Counted from the first letter of the stretch, positions 44,751 to 56,800 are shown. The stretch is 64,000 bases of DNA from an uncultured Lewinella sp. (GCA_937873655.1 CALMYQ010000200.1:1-64000), one strand, 5' to 3'. Numbers and translations: made by a program. Notes: a model not told the origin generated them from the letters alone.

Positions 44751-47700
44751 TCAGTAATTAAAAAGTTGATTAATGGCTTCCAGGTCTTCCCTGGTCAGAT
44801 CTTCCGAGCTGTATTTTCCGGAACCATTTCCGCTTTGCTCGTCAGCGGTGCAGTAATCTATGATCTCCGTCAGGGCCTCTGCATAGGCCTCCCGCAACCG
44901 GTGGACGGCGGTTGCCGGAAACAGGTCGGGGTCAAAACTGAACGAAACCCTCAGCCGGCCTTCAGCGACAAGGGAGAGCATATTGATGCCGGATTCCGGT
45001 TTTTGTCCGGGGTCCTGAAGGGATCCCATGGATTCGGATGCCAGCCCGAAGGCGCTTTGGCTGACCTCCTGGTCGAATTGCCCCAGGTAATTGAATGCGA
45101 TTTCAGGGCGACATGACTCAATCCCATCTCTCCATTCGGGCGGAGAGAGGTAGCGCAAAATGCTGAAGCCGATTCCGTTTCGCGGAATCTGCCGGATGGC
45201 ATCCCGCATTCGCTCGATCTGCCGGGTCATGGTCCAGCCCGCCCCTGATTCAAGCAGGACCGGGTAGAACGAAGTGAACCACCCCACCGTACGGGTCAGT
45301 TGGATGTCTTCGAAAAGCTCCTCCCGCCCGTGCCCTTCCAGCATGACCCAGGCATGGTTTCGCCCGAAGGTCTGGTAAACGGCCGTCGCCAGGGCGGCCA
45401 ACAACAGGTCGTTGATATGGGTTCCGAATGCCTGGTGCGCGCTTGAAAGCAATTTTCCGGTACGGTCCTGGTCCAGCAGGATCTCCGGAACAGCCAGGCT
45501 GCCGGATTGCCGTTCTTCCGGGTGGTAGCCGGGCACGAGGGGTTCGCAACGGCGGGCGGCCATCCGGCGCCAGTATGCGGTTTCGGCCTTGAAGGATGCG
45601 GATCGGGCAAACGCCGCCAACCGGGATGTCCACTGTTGGAAGCTTGCTGTTTTTGCCGGCAGAATGGTATTCCTTTTTCCGGCAGGCGCTTCATAAAGGA
45701 CGCTCAGGTCTTCGATCAGGATCCGCCAGGAGACGGCATCCACAACCAGATGGTGCGCGGCGATCAGCAATCGGTCGCCGTCCGGCATCCGGAAAAGGCC
45801 GAATCGTATCAGCGGCCCTTCTGCAAGGTCAAATCCCTTTTGAAAAGCATCCGCCTCCGTTTCAAGCCGGGTGACAGGGTCCTCTTGATCTGAAAGATCC
45901 CGGACGAGGAACCCGACATTAAGGTCGACATCTCTGTTCTCCTGGATGATCTCGCGATGGTCAGACCGGAATACCAACCGGAGGGCATCGTGATGGCTTT
46001 GCAGTATGCGGAAGATCTCCGCGAGTTCACCGGCATTCAGGCGGCTCTCCGTGGCGAACATGACGGCCTGATTGTAGTGATGGGGCGCGGCCAGATTCCT
46101 TTCAAAAAAAGCGTGTTGGATGGGGGCCAGTTTTACCGTTCCGGTCACAGGCCCCTGGTCGGAAAAGGCCGCAATAGGGCGGATGCGCCGGACCATCTGC
46201 CAAAGGATCGGGGCTTCGAACACATCCCGGACCTCAAGTTTGAAGCCCAATCTGTACAGGCCTGAGGCAACTTGCATGGCGCGAATGGAGTCGCCGCCCA
46301 GGGCGAAGAAATCCAGATCGAGATCCTGGATATCCCTGCCAAGGACGCGGGTAAACACCTTCGCGGCGGCCTGTTCCATTTCCGTTTCGGGTACCCGGTT
46401 ACGCTTCTCTTCTCCTGCCTGCCTTATATCGGGCAAGGGCAATGCCTTCAGATTGGTTTTGCCGTTGGCGATCAGGGGAAAGGCCTCCATAGGCATAATA
46501 GAGGCTGGTTGCATATACTCCGGCAACCGCTCTTTCAGGAACCGGGCCAATTCCCCGGTTTTCGGTTGATCGTTAAAAATGACATAGGCGACGATAACGG
46601 GGTCCGGGTCTCCGGGGATAGCGGTTACTGCAGCGTCCCGGGTCTCCGGAAAACGCCGGATGGTCTGGTCGATCTCGCCCAATTCGATCCGGTACCCCCT
46701 GATCTTCACCTGGAAGTCGATCCGGCCGATGAATTCGATCTGACCGTCGGGTAGCCATCGGGCCAGGTCGCCGGTGCGGTACATCTTTTTGCCGGGTTCA
46801 AAGGGGTTGGGTACGAATTTTTCCCGGTTCAGGTCTGGCTTATTCAGGTATCCTTTAGCCAATCCGATACCCGATATGCAAAGTTCGCCGGGAATGCCGA
46901 TACCCACCTGGTTCATACCCTTATCCAGAATGTAGATCTTGTGATTGCGGATGGGCTTTCCGATAACAGTACCCTGGCAGGCCTTTTCCCATGCCTCTCT
47001 ATCCTCAGGGCCGGCAAGGCTGAAGTACCGTTGAACGATGCCTACTGTCGCTTCGGTCGGACCGTATTCATCCATGAACCGGGTCGGATGAGGATGATAC
47101 CGGACAAACCGGCGGACATCATCCATCCGGATTTTCTCGCCGCCCAGAAAGAGGAAACGCAGGCGCATATGTCTGCCGCCGGATTCAAACCGCGGATCAT
47201 GTACAACCAGATTTAGGACCGTCGGCGTCAGATTCAGGATAGTGATGCCGTTGTCGATCAGGAGACGGATCAGCTCCGCAGCGTCCAGATAGGCATTCTC
47301 GGGCAAAATCGTCAGTTCGATGCCCGCAACCAGCGCGGGCCAGAACATGGCGTAAGCATGGTCAAAAGCGAGTGAGGACAGCAGGATAGCGCGATCCGAA
47401 GGCCCGATTTCGTACCGGCTCACCATCATATCCGCATAGTGAGCGAGCGAGAGATGCCGGATCTGCACCCCTTTAGGCGTACCGGTTGAACCGGAAGTGT
47501 AAATGGTGTAGGCGATATCCTGCGGATATACGGTTGCGGGCGAAGCCTTCAACGGTTCTTCTTCCAATTCGTATTCGCGGAAAGGTCTGGCCGGGCACGG
47601 CAGGTTTTCGTATCCGGCGACCCACTCATCCACCACCAGCAATGGCGCAGCACAGTCGCTCAACATGAAACGCATCCGTTCAAGCGGGACGTTCCGATCA

Positions 47701-50700
47701 ACGACCAGGAAGGAACTGCCGGTTTTCAGAATGCCCAATATAGTCGCTACGACCCAGGGCGATCGCTCCATCTTCAAGGCGACGATGTCTCCCGCCTTCA
47801 CACCACACCTCCGCACCAGGAAAGCGGCAAACAGGTCGGATTCGCGGTCCAGTTTTCCATAATCCCATCGCATATCCCTGAACCGGATGGCAGGCGCATT
47901 CGGATGCTTGCCGGCATGAGCCCGGAAAAAGTCCAGTACCGTACCGGGTTTGAACGCTGCTTCGGTCCGGTTGACCTGGCGCAAAAAATCGATCTCCGGT
48001 TCGGTGATGACGGATAAGGAATCGACCGGTTTTTCGGGGCCGGTGGCCGCTTCTTCCGCCAAAGTCATGAAATGTGCGGCTGCCCGCCCGATGAACTCCT
48101 CGCTGTATTTTTGCCGGTCGAATTGCAGTTTGATCCGGATGCGGTCAGTGGGAACCACTACCACGCTCAGGTCGTAATTGGTGTGTTCATAACTCTCCGC
48201 GTCTTCAATTTCCCAGCCGACAGGGTCTTCTCCGGCCTCTCCGGAGGCGGTCACTGCGGGCAGGTTCTCAAACACAAAAACATGGTTGATCAGTTTCTGG
48301 CGGGGCACTGAAAGCTGCTGGATTCCGGACAGCGAAAGATGGTGGTGGTCTGTTGCCGCCAGCGCTTCCGCCTGCTGCTGTCCGACCAGCTCCCCAAAGC
48401 GCGTTTCCGGCGAGAAGGATACCCGGACCGGGACGGTATTGATAAAGAGGCCGGTCATGGATTCGATCCCCTCCACCTGCGGGGAACGGCCTGAAACCGT
48501 CAGACCGAAAACGGCATCTGCCCGGTTATTGTATTTGCAAAGCAGAATCCCCCAACAGGTCTGCAGGAACGTGCCCGGCGTGATGCGTTTGTCGCGGCAA
48601 TATCCGTATATCCGATCGGTGCTTTCCCGGGAAAAATGGAAAACGGATGATGCTATATCAGGATCGGCATCAGGGTCTGGGGCCGCCGTTTTTTCGGTCA
48701 GTCCTGCGGGGGTTTCATACCCCTCCAGATAGTTCTTCCAGTAATTTTCGGATGATGTCTGGTCCTGTGCAATCAGCCACCTGATATAATTACGGTATTG
48801 GATTACGGGCTGCAGCACAGGAGGGGAGCCCGCTTTCAGCCCACTGTAGATTGCCTTGAATTCGGCTGCCAGCAGGCCGAAACACCATCCGTCCATCAGG
48901 ATATGATGGCTGCTCCAGATCAAAAATCCCGTATCGGTATCGGTAGTGACGAGCGCCACCCGAAGCAAGAGATCAGCAGTCAGGTCAAACCCATTCGCCC
49001 TGTCGTTTTCCAGGAAATGCCGGATAAAATCCTGACTGACCGCCATTTTGCAGGCCGCGCGGTGGATCTTCAAGGTTCGTTTTTGAAGGACGACCTGGAT
49101 GTTTCCGGAGGCCAGCCGGTGATTGAATACCGTGCGAAGGATATCGTGCCGGCTGACCAGCCGGTTCAGGCTTTCCTCGATATAATCCGGATGCAGATCA
49201 CCCTTTATCTGGTAAACGACCTGATAGAAATAGGCTCCCGACTGCGGGTGCATCAGGTGGTGAAAAAGCATTCCCTCCTGAAGCGGCGCGAGCGGGTACG
49301 CGTCGCTGACCTGCAGCCCGAGGTCTTTGTAATGCTCCACGACCGCTTCAAGTTCTTCGGCGGGCATGTACTCCCAGGTCAGGTCGCTCGGGGTGAGAAT
49401 CCTCCGGTCGACACCTGAAAGTAACCCGTCCAGATCACCGAGGCGCTGCTGAAAAGCCCGGGACAGGGATCCGACATCCTCCGGTTGGATAACAGCGCCG
49501 TCAAACCGCAGATGGACCTGCAAACACCCTTTATCCACCGCTGCCGAAACCGACAAGGCAAAGGGCGGTTTTTCAACGCCGCTGTCCGAAAGGCCGGTAT
49601 ATTCATCCACTTCCCTGGGTCCGGATGGATCGGTTTCCTGCGCTTCGAACCGACCGAGATAATTGAACAGAATTTCCGGCCCGGAAAATCCGGACCAATC
49701 CGGTTTGCCGGCATACAAGTGACGCGCCATCCCGAATCCGATGCCGTTGTCGGGTACATTTCTGAGTTCGTCCTTGATGGAGGCGAGCAACTTACCCGGA
49801 TCGCCTGCCGGGATGTTCACCATAACCGGATACATAGCCGTAAACCAACCTACTGTCCGGCTGATATTGAGATGCGGCAGGATATTTGCCCGGCCGTGGC
49901 TTTCCAGCATGACGGAGAAGCCGCTACTCTCCCAGACGTCCCTGACCGACAAGGCAAAGGCGGTCAGGAGCATTTCCGCCGCGTCCGCGCCGTAAACGCG
50001 CAGTCCGGCGGCAATCAACCGTTCCCACAATACCGGATCAATGGTAAAAGTTTCCACGCCGGTAGCTGAGGGGGCGCCATCCATTTTTGGCCAGGGCGGA
50101 TTCAGTCTGAAACGCTCCAGGCGCCATTGTTCCAAACCGGAGGCGAATGCGGCTTTTCCCACATGTTGCACCAGGCCTTCCGCCCAGGCTTTGTAGCTGT
50201 CGGTTTTCAAAGGGAGCGCCAAAGGAGCATTCTGCTGCCAAAGATCAAACAGGGTATGCAGGTCTTCCAGAAGGATGCGCCAGGAAATACCGTCGATGAC
50301 CAGATGATGGATGACCAGCAACAGCCGGTCTTCCTTATCTCCGATGAACAAAGCAGCGGCCATTAACGGCGGCCGGTCCAACCGGATGCTTTGCTGGATC
50401 TCGTCGCAAATGCGGTCGCGCCGCAAGGCGGCTTCCGGGTCTGACCGCAGGTCGAAGACCTCCAGCCTGGGTTCGAGATCTTCGGGGTGAATGATTTGCC
50501 GGATGCCCCCGCGGTTGTCTGTTTCGCAGGCGGCCCGGAGCATATCGTGGTGGACAAGCAGTTCTTTGAGTATGCGCCTGACCGCTGCCTCCGGAACCGG
50601 ACCGGGCAGCAGGAACATGGCGCTGTGGTTAAAGTGGTTCGGGTCCCGAAGGCCCATTGCAAAAAATTCGTGCTGAATGGGGGTCAGGGGTACTTCGCCT

Positions 50701-53700
50701 GTAACGGCATCCTGTGGGATTGAAGCACGGAGCGGTTTCATTTGCAAGGCCATCTCACCGATCACCGGGTGATCAAAAACATCCCTGACCGTCAGGTCAA
50801 AGCCGTTTCTGTAAGCCCTGGAGACCAATTGAATCGCCTTTATGGAATCCCCGCCGAGCGCGAAGAAATCGCTGGCGGCGGTCGTGTGCTGCTTGTTCAG
50901 TATTTCGCCGAGCAACCCGCAGAGCAATTGTTCAGCAGGTGTCAAGGGGCTTTGGCCTTGTATTCCCACATCGCTATCCGGGTCGGGAATGATCAGTTTC
51001 CGGCGATCCACCTTGCCGGCGGCATTCAACGGGAAAGCGTCCATGCGAATGAAAACAGCCGGCACCATATATTCCGGCAGGGCAACGCTGAGTTGTTTCC
51101 TCAGGGTTGTCGCGCACAGGTGTTTGTCCCCGGTCCACCAGGCCACGATCTGTACCCGGTCCTCTTTTCGGACGGCTTGCACAAAGGCATCCTCGACTCC
51201 TTCGACACGGCGCAGTTGCCATGCGATTTCAGCCGGTTCTACCCGGATTCCCCGGATTTGCACCTGGTCGTCCATTCTGCCCAAATACTCCAATTCCCCG
51301 AGTCGGTTCCACCTGCCGAGGTCGCCGGTCCGGTAAAGGGTTCGCTCGAATACATTCCTGGCAAACGGGTTATTCACGAATTTTTTCGCGGTCAGCTCCG
51401 GATCCTGGAGGTATCCGTCCGCAACGCCGATTCCGGCTATGCAGATTTCACCGGTGAATTCGTCGGGCACCATTTCCAGATATGGGTTGAGGATATAAAC
51501 AGCCGTGTTTTCAAACGGCTTCCCGATCGGGATTCCGGATTTTTCCCGGTATTCTTCCAACCGGCCGGCTTCAAGCCGATGGAAAGTGGCGCCGATGCAG
51601 GATTCCGTAGGACCGTAGCCGTTGAAAACCGATCTGGCAATCAATAACTTAGCAGCATCTTCCGCAAGGACGGCCTCTCCTGTAGAAATGATCTTTTTCA
51701 AAGCGGGAAAATCCGATTCCTGTGCGATGAGGCGAAGCATGGCCGGCGGGAAAATGGCTGCCGTAACACCATGGTTTTCCATCAATTGCGCCAGTTTGGA
51801 CAGGTTCTGTTTGACTGCGGCGGGCGCTATGACGATCTGGCCGCCGGCAGCCAGGGGCATGCCGGTTTCCACCAGGGAGGCATCGAAGGCCAACGCAGCC
51901 ATGTGCAGGACCCGGTCCTCTTTTCCGATACCGATATAGCGATTGTGAAACAGGATACGGTCGGCCAGGCTTTCGTGCCGGATGGGCACCCCTTTGGGGA
52001 TCCCCGCCGTACCGGAAGTAAAAATGATATAGGCCGTCGAACGCGGATCGGCCTGCGTGGCCACAGGAGAATGATCCTGGTCGATCAGGTCTTCTACGGC
52101 AACCGCCAAATCAGGCAAAACCGTACCTGAGGTCAAAAGGGCTTCGGCGGAGAGTATTTGTTTCAACCCGGCGGCTTCCGCAATGTATGCGATTCGCTCC
52201 GCAGGCAATCCGGGCTCAATCGGCACATAGACGGCTGCGGCCTTCCAGATCCCCAGCACGCAGGCGACCGAATACACGGAGCGGTCCTGGCATACCCCCA
52301 CCCTGTCACCCGGTGAGATCCCTCCAACGGATTGCAACCAACCGGCTATTCGTTTCGACAAGGTATCCAGACCGGCATAGGTATAGTTTCGCCCCATGTC
52401 AGTCACTGCGGTTGCGCTGGGATATCTTTCGGCGTTTTGTTCAAAAATCGTCAGGAGGTGCAAGGGTTCCGGCCGGACCAATCGGGGCGGATTCCTTTCG
52501 AGCAGGTCCTTTCGTTCGGCCCCGGTAATCAATTCGACAGATTGCAGGGGCAGCAACGGGTCGCGTACCGACTGCTCCAGGATGTGTTTGAAATGCGATC
52601 GCAGCGCTTCTATCTTTCCGGCTGGAACAGACCGGGCATTGAAGTTGAATTTTATGGTAATGTCCCGGTTGGGAAGAACGATAAGATTGAAGTCGTAATT
52701 TGTCTGGGAGAAGCCCGAAATTATTTCGGCGTCCGGCAACGCCCGTCCCCCGGCATGGTCGGCTTCCGGTTCTTCTTCCGGATTTACGCCGGGGAAATTC
52801 TCGAATATGAACAGGTGGTCGATCAGGCGCGCTCCATCATTCGGGAGGGATAATATTTCAGACAGGGACAGGTAATTGTATGACTCCTGGCGAAGCTGAT
52901 CATTTTGCAGGCCTGCTGCCGTTTCCAGGAAAGAGGCCGACTGAGCGAATCGGATCCGGACCGGCAGGGTATTGATGAACAAGCCCATTATCCGTTCGAT
53001 GCCGGGCACTTCCGCCGGCCGGATGGCGACGACTTGCCCGAAGGCGATATCGTCAGATCCGGTTAATTTGCCGACCAGGATGCCCCAGACAGTCTGCAAC
53101 CACCGGTTTACCGTGAGTTTATGAAAATTCGCGGTATTGCGAAGCCGGTCGGAAAAATCCCCACCCAGGTTCAGTTCGAGTTCTGCGTTCAGGTAATCCC
53201 CATTACCGGCGCCTTCAGTGAAAAGTTTGCTGCCAGGCTCAATATCCGCCAGGTAGCCCCGCCAGTAATCCAGCGCCGCGTCTTTGGATTGATTGCCGAT
53301 CCAGTCGATGAATTTCCGGTAACCCGGCACAGCGGGCAGATCCGGTGAAAGGCCTTCAGCCAGTTGTTGATAAATAGTGATGAATTCCTGAAGCAAGGTA
53401 TTGCCGCACCATCCGTCCAAAATGATATGATGGTGGCACCAGATTATGCCGTATTCTCCGGGGGCCAAACGGAAAGCGGCCACCCTGAGCAAGGCATCCC
53501 GGCCGAGGTCGAAATTCCGCTCCCGGTCGCCGGCTGCATATTCGGCCAGGCGAGCCTCCGCCTGACCTGATGCCAGTCCTGCCCAGTCCTCAAAATGGAA
53601 TTCCGGCTCCCTGGTCCTCAGGACCGCCTGGAGCAGCACGTCGGCTTTTTTGTGGTTGAAGACAGTCCGCAACGCTTCATGCCGCTCCATGAGCAATCCG

Positions 53701-53861
53701 AGCCCCTTGCTGAGCATCGGAACTTTCAGCTCGCCCTTCACTTTGAACACTTTCTGGCTGATATAGGCAGATGAACCCGCTTCTGACAACGAATGAAAGT
53801 ATATCCCCTCCTGGAGGGGTGAAAGGCGATAAATATCCTGAATATTTTGGGTCTTTAACAT
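44751..53861 (-). CDS. NRPS, two modules: C-A-T-E-C-A-T-E (second assembly-line protein)
   Basis: 3036 residues from MLKTQNIQDIYRLSPLQEG, 16 bp after the preceding gene (a longer frame would overlap it). C1 about 8-450 (HHIILDG 144-150). A1 about 465-955. T1 Ser1006. E1 about 1055-1490 (HHLVIDG 1185-1191). C2 about 1520-1955 (HHILMDG 1652-1658). A2 about 1975-2475. T2 Ser2525. E2 about 2570-3005 (HHLVVDA 2703-2709, Gly to Ala). Pocket residues read DAVIITGIGK (A1) and DHANFGEVGK (A2, somewhat like Asn/Asp codes). Both residues should be D-configured. The C-terminal DLTREDLEAINQLF resembles a donor docking helix for the next protein. Confidence 0.95.
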   Translation of the reverse strand: MLKTQNIQDIYRLSPLQEGIYFHSLSEAGSSAYISQKVFKVKGELKVPMLSKGLGLLMERHEALRTVFNHKKADVLLQAVLRTREPEFHFEDWAGLASGQAEARLAEYAAGDRERNFDLGRDALLRVAAFRLAPGEYGIIWCHHHIILDGWCGNTLLQEFITIYQQLAEGLSPDLPAVPGYRKFIDWIGNQSKDAALDYWRGYLADIEPGSKLFTEGAGNGDYLNAELELNLGGDFSDRLRNTANFHKLTVNRWLQTVWGILVGKLTGSDDIAFGQVVAIRPAEVPGIERIMGLFINTLPVRIRFAQSASFLETAAGLQNDQLRQESYNYLSLSEILSLPNDGARLIDHLFIFENFPGVNPEEEPEADHAGGRALPDAEIISGFSQTNYDFNLIVLPNRDITIKFNFNARSVPAGKIEALRSHFKHILEQSVRDPLLPLQSVELITGAERKDLLERNPPRLVRPEPLHLLTIFEQNAERYPSATAVTDMGRNYTYAGLDTLSKRIAGWLQSVGGISPGDRVGVCQDRSVYSVACVLGIWKAAAVYVPIEPGLPAERIAYIAEAAGLKQILSAEALLTSGTVLPDLAVAVEDLIDQDHSPVATQADPRSTAYIIFTSGTAGIPKGVPIRHESLADRILFHNRYIGIGKEDRVLHMAALAFDASLVETGMPLAAGGQIVIAPAAVKQNLSKLAQLMENHGVTAAIFPPAMLRLIAQESDFPALKKIISTGEAVLAEDAAKLLIARSVFNGYGPTESCIGATFHRLEAGRLEEYREKSGIPIGKPFENTAVYILNPYLEMVPDEFTGEICIAGIGVADGYLQDPELTAKKFVNNPFARNVFERTLYRTGDLGRWNRLGELEYLGRMDDQVQIRGIRVEPAEIAWQLRRVEGVEDAFVQAVRKEDRVQIVAWWTGDKHLCATTLRKQLSVALPEYMVPAVFIRMDAFPLNAAGKVDRRKLIIPDPDSDVGIQGQSPLTPAEQLLCGLLGEILNKQHTTAASDFFALGGDSIKAIQLVSRAYRNGFDLTVRDVFDHPVIGEMALQMKPLRASIPQDAVTGEVPLTPIQHEFFAMGLRDPNHFNHSAMFLLPGPVPEAAVRRILKELLVHHDMLRAACETDNRGGIRQIIHPEDLEPRLEVFDLRSDPEAALRRDRICDEIQQSIRLDRPPLMAAALFIGDKEDRLLLVIHHLVIDGISWRILLEDLHTLFDLWQQNAPLALPLKTDSYKAWAEGLVQHVGKAAFASGLEQWRLERFRLNPPWPKMDGAPSATGVETFTIDPVLWERLIAAGLRVYGADAAEMLLTAFALSVRDVWESSGFSVMLESHGRANILPHLNISRTVGWFTAMYPVMVNIPAGDPGKLLASIKDELRNVPDNGIGFGMARHLYAGKPDWSGFSGPEILFNYLGRFEAQETDPSGPREVDEYTGLSDSGVEKPPFALSVSAAVDKGCLQVHLRFDGAVIQPEDVGSLSRAFQQRLGDLDGLLSGVDRRILTPSDLTWEYMPAEELEAVVEHYKDLGLQVSDAYPLAPLQEGMLFHHLMHPQSGAYFYQVVYQIKGDLHPDYIEESLNRLVSRHDILRTVFNHRLASGNIQVVLQKRTLKIHRAACKMAVSQDFIRHFLENDRANGFDLTADLLLRVALVTTDTDTGFLIWSSHHILMDGWCFGLLAAEFKAIYSGLKAGSPPVLQPVIQYRNYIRWLIAQDQTSSENYWKNYLEGYETPAGLTEKTAAPDPDADPDIASSVFHFSRESTDRIYGYCRDKRITPGTFLQTCWGILLCKYNNRADAVFGLTVSGRSPQVEGIESMTGLFINTVPVRVSFSPETRFGELVGQQQAEALAATDHHHLSLSGIQQLSVPRQKLINHVFVFENLPAVTASGEAGEDPVGWEIEDAESYEHTNYDLSVVVVPTDRIRIKLQFDRQKYSEEFIGRAAAHFMTLAEEAATGPEKPVDSLSVITEPEIDFLRQVNRTEAAFKPGTVLDFFRAHAGKHPNAPAIRFRDMRWDYGKLDRESDLFAAFLVRRCGVKAGDIVALKMERSPWVVATILGILKTGSSFLVVDRNVPLERMRFMLSDCAAPLLVVDEWVAGYENLPCPARPFREYELEEEPLKASPATVYPQDIAYTIYTSGSTGTPKGVQIRHLSLAHYADMMVSRYEIGPSDRAILLSSLAFDHAYAMFWPALVAGIELTILPENAYLDAAELIRLLIDNGITILNLTPTVLNLVVHDPRFESGGRHMRLRFLFLGGEKIRMDDVRRFVRYHPHPTRFMDEYGPTEATVGIVQRYFSLAGPEDREAWEKACQGTVIGKPIRNHKIYILDKGMNQVGIGIPGELCISGIGLAKGYLNKPDLNREKFVPNPFEPGKKMYRTGDLARWLPDGQIEFIGRIDFQVKIRGYRIELGEIDQTIRRFPETRDAAVTAIPGDPDPVIVAYVIFNDQPKTGELARFLKERLPEYMQPASIMPMEAFPLIANGKTNLKALPLPDIRQAGEEKRNRVPETEMEQAAAKVFTRVLGRDIQDLDLDFFALGGDSIRAMQVASGLYRLGFKLEVRDVFEAPILWQMVRRIRPIAAFSDQGPVTGTVKLAPIQHAFFERNLAAPHHYNQAVMFATESRLNAGELAEIFRILQSHHDALRLVFRSDHREIIQENRDVDLNVGFLVRDLSDQEDPVTRLETEADAFQKGFDLAEGPLIRFGLFRMPDGDRLLIAAHHLVVDAVSWRILIEDLSVLYEAPAGKRNTILPAKTASFQQWTSRLAAFARSASFKAETAYWRRMAARRCEPLVPGYHPEERQSGSLAVPEILLDQDRTGKLLSSAHQAFGTHINDLLLAALATAVYQTFGRNHAWVMLEGHGREELFEDIQLTRTVGWFTSFYPVLLESGAGWTMTRQIERMRDAIRQIPRNGIGFSILRYLSPPEWRDGIESCRPEIAFNYLGQFDQEVSQSAFGLASESMGSLQDPGQKPESGINMLSLVAEGRLRVSFSFDPDLFPATAVHRLREAYAEALTEIIDYCTADEQSGNGSGKYSSEDLTREDLEAINQLFNY

Positions 53862-53877
53862 AAGATTACGGTTCGGC

Positions 53878-56800
53878 CTACTCAAAAAAATCCTGGTATT
53901 CTTCCAGTGAAAGCCCTTTATACCCCAGATCACTCGGCGTTAAAGCCGGGCCTTCCTGTGCCATGCAGTGACGGATCAGATCGGTCAGGGTCTGGTGATA
54001 ATGCCCGCTGAGCGCCTGGATCTCCTCGCGGCTGAAGCAAGCCGTATCGAACCGGATCTCGATTTCCAGTCGTCCTCCCCTGACCATGCCCGAAAAAGCA
54101 AGGGCAAAATCCGGCACTTCATCCGGATGGCGCGTATCGCCATGGTATTCGTCCAGTATCGAAAATTCGGACTCCATTTCGGGTTGCTCAAACTGGCCCC
54201 AGTAATTGAAGACGATATCCGGGCGGATTTCAGGCGACCACTGCAACAGGTCGGGGCGCAGGTAAGCGGCGATACCGAAGCCGACGCCCCGGTTGGGTAC
54301 GCTGCGCAGCATTTCCTTGGTAGTCACCAGTACGCCGGACAGATGGGTTTTGTCCGTCCCTCCGTTCAGCAAAACGGGAAAGACAGCAGTAAACCACCCC
54401 ACGGTGCGGTTGATATTGAGGTCTTTGAGAATGTCTTCCCGTCCGTGTCCTTCCAACATGACCGCGAGTTTGTCTTCGCGGAAAGTGAGCCGCCAGGCCG
54501 CCGCAAGCGCAGCCAGCAGAAAATCGTTGATGTCGGTATTATAAACTTTATGGACCGGCCCGATCAGTTGCTTTGTAGCGGCTTCCTCCAGTTCCATAAA
54601 TAAATGATCCCGGGCTCCGGAGGCTATTGATGATGTTTTATTGGCCGGGGCTTTTTCCAGATCGCCGCAGATCTTCCTCCAAAATTGAATTTCCTGTTCG
54701 AAATCCCGGCTGCGACTGTACCTGACCAATCCTTCCGACCACGATTTGAAGCTGTTGGTCTTCAGCGGAAGCGCCGGTGTACGGCCTGCGACGGCGTCGG
54801 CATAAAGGCGGTTGAGGTCTTCCAGGAGGATTTGCCAGGAGATGCCGTCAACCAGCAGGTGGTGGATAATCAGCAGAATCTGATCTTCCTTCTTTCCCTT
54901 GAAAAGGATGGTGCGCATCAGCGGCGGTTCTCCCAGCAGAAGGCTTTCCTGGGCCTTGCCGGACTCGCTAAGCCGGATCACTTCCGGGTTATCGGCGTCT
55001 TTCAGGTCAATGGTCCTGAAATGAGGGCGAACGGCGTCCCCGTAGTTGTATTGCTTATAGGTATCCCCGTCCGGTACGAACCCCAACCGGAGTGCGTCGT
55101 GGTGGAGCAGGAGCTGTTCCAGTACGCGGTACAAAATACCGGGATCCACCGGAGTGGCGGAGCTGATCAAAACCGAGTGATTGTAATGATGAGGAAAGCG
55201 CAGGCCGCGTTGAAAAAAGTCGATTTGTATCGGTGTGAGCGGTACGCGCCCTTCCACGATTCCCTGTGAGGGCAATACCCTTACCGGCCGCATGCACCTG
55301 GCCATTTGTTCGAGGACCGGAAAAGCGAATACTTCCTTCACATCCAGCTTGAACCCCTGGTTAAATAACCTGGAACAAAGCTGGATAGCCTTTATGGAAT
55401 CTCCGCCCAGCCAGAAAAAATCCTCTTGGCCGGACAAAGCGGTCTTGCCCATCAATTCGCCGGCCAGTTTGTACAATATTTTTTCCTCCGGAGAACCTGC
55501 CTGGTCGTCGGCTGATGCGGCGATAACCGGTGCGAACACCGGAGGCAACCGTTTACGGTCGGTTTTCCCGTTAGCGGTAAGCGGCCATTCCTCCACCTGG
55601 ATGAGATGTCCCGGCGCCATATATCGGGGTAATTGCCTGCGAAGGAACGACTGGATTGCTGAGGTGTCCATCCGCTCCCCGGCGGTGAAATACCCGACCA
55701 ATCCCTGAAATCCTTCCTCTCCGGCGGCCACGACCACTGCGGCATGCTGCACCCCGGGATAGGCTTTCAGCATGTGTTCCACCTCGCCGGGCTCTACCCG
55801 GTAGCCGTTGATCTTGACCTGATTGTCCTTGCGGTCCAGGAACTCTATTTGCCCCCCCGAAAGGTATCTGACCCGATCGCCGGTCCTGTACATCCACTCC
55901 CCGTCCCTGAAGGGGTCTTCAACGAATTTATCACGGATACCCGCATCCGTATATCCCAGGGCGAGGCAAAGGCCGCCGACACAGAGTTCTCCGGGAACAC
56001 TGGTTCCGCAGAGTTGCAGGTTACTGTCCAGTACATAAACGCGGGTATTGGCAATGGGGCGGCCGATCACCGGTCGTTCGGAGAAGGCTTCCAGCTTCAT
56101 TATTTCAAGATCGCCGGTCAATTCGCCGCCCCGCAACGAGAAGGATTGGGTCAGCACTCCGATGGTCGTCTCCGTCGGACCGTAGTGGTTGAGGAAGACC
56201 GTATCCTTAGGTCCGAACCGGTAGTATCGGCTGATATCTTCCGGTCGGATCTTTTCACCGCCCAGCACCACCAGCCGCAATTTCAGGTCGGGCGCCAATT
56301 GTTCGAAACTAAGGTCATCCGTGAGCAGGTAAAAATGGGAAGGCGTCAGTTTGATGTAGCTGACCGACTCCCTTACAAGCAGTTCCAGCAGCGCTGCAGG
56401 ATCGAGATAGGGATCTTCATCGCACAGGTGCAGGCATCCGCCGTTCAACAGGATGGGCCACAGGGCCGTATAAGACAGATCATAGGCAATCGAGGAAAAC
56501 AGTACCGATTGGTCGTCAGGCGTCAATGCGTGTTTTTCGGAGAACCAGCTGACATAGTTCACCAATGCTCGGTTGGGGATGCTTACCCCTTTTGGAACCC
56601 CCGTTGATCCTGAGGTGAAAATCGTGTAAATCACGTCTCCCGAACCTGCAATATCCGGCGGGTTGGAGAGGGGGTAATCTTGCAGGTCGGCATCCCCCAG
56701 GATCAGGACCGGCAAATCACCAAAACCATGGTCTCTGTTATCCGTGATCGTCAATGCAGGCTGTGCAGCCAGAAGCACGGATCGTTTTTTATCCATCGGG

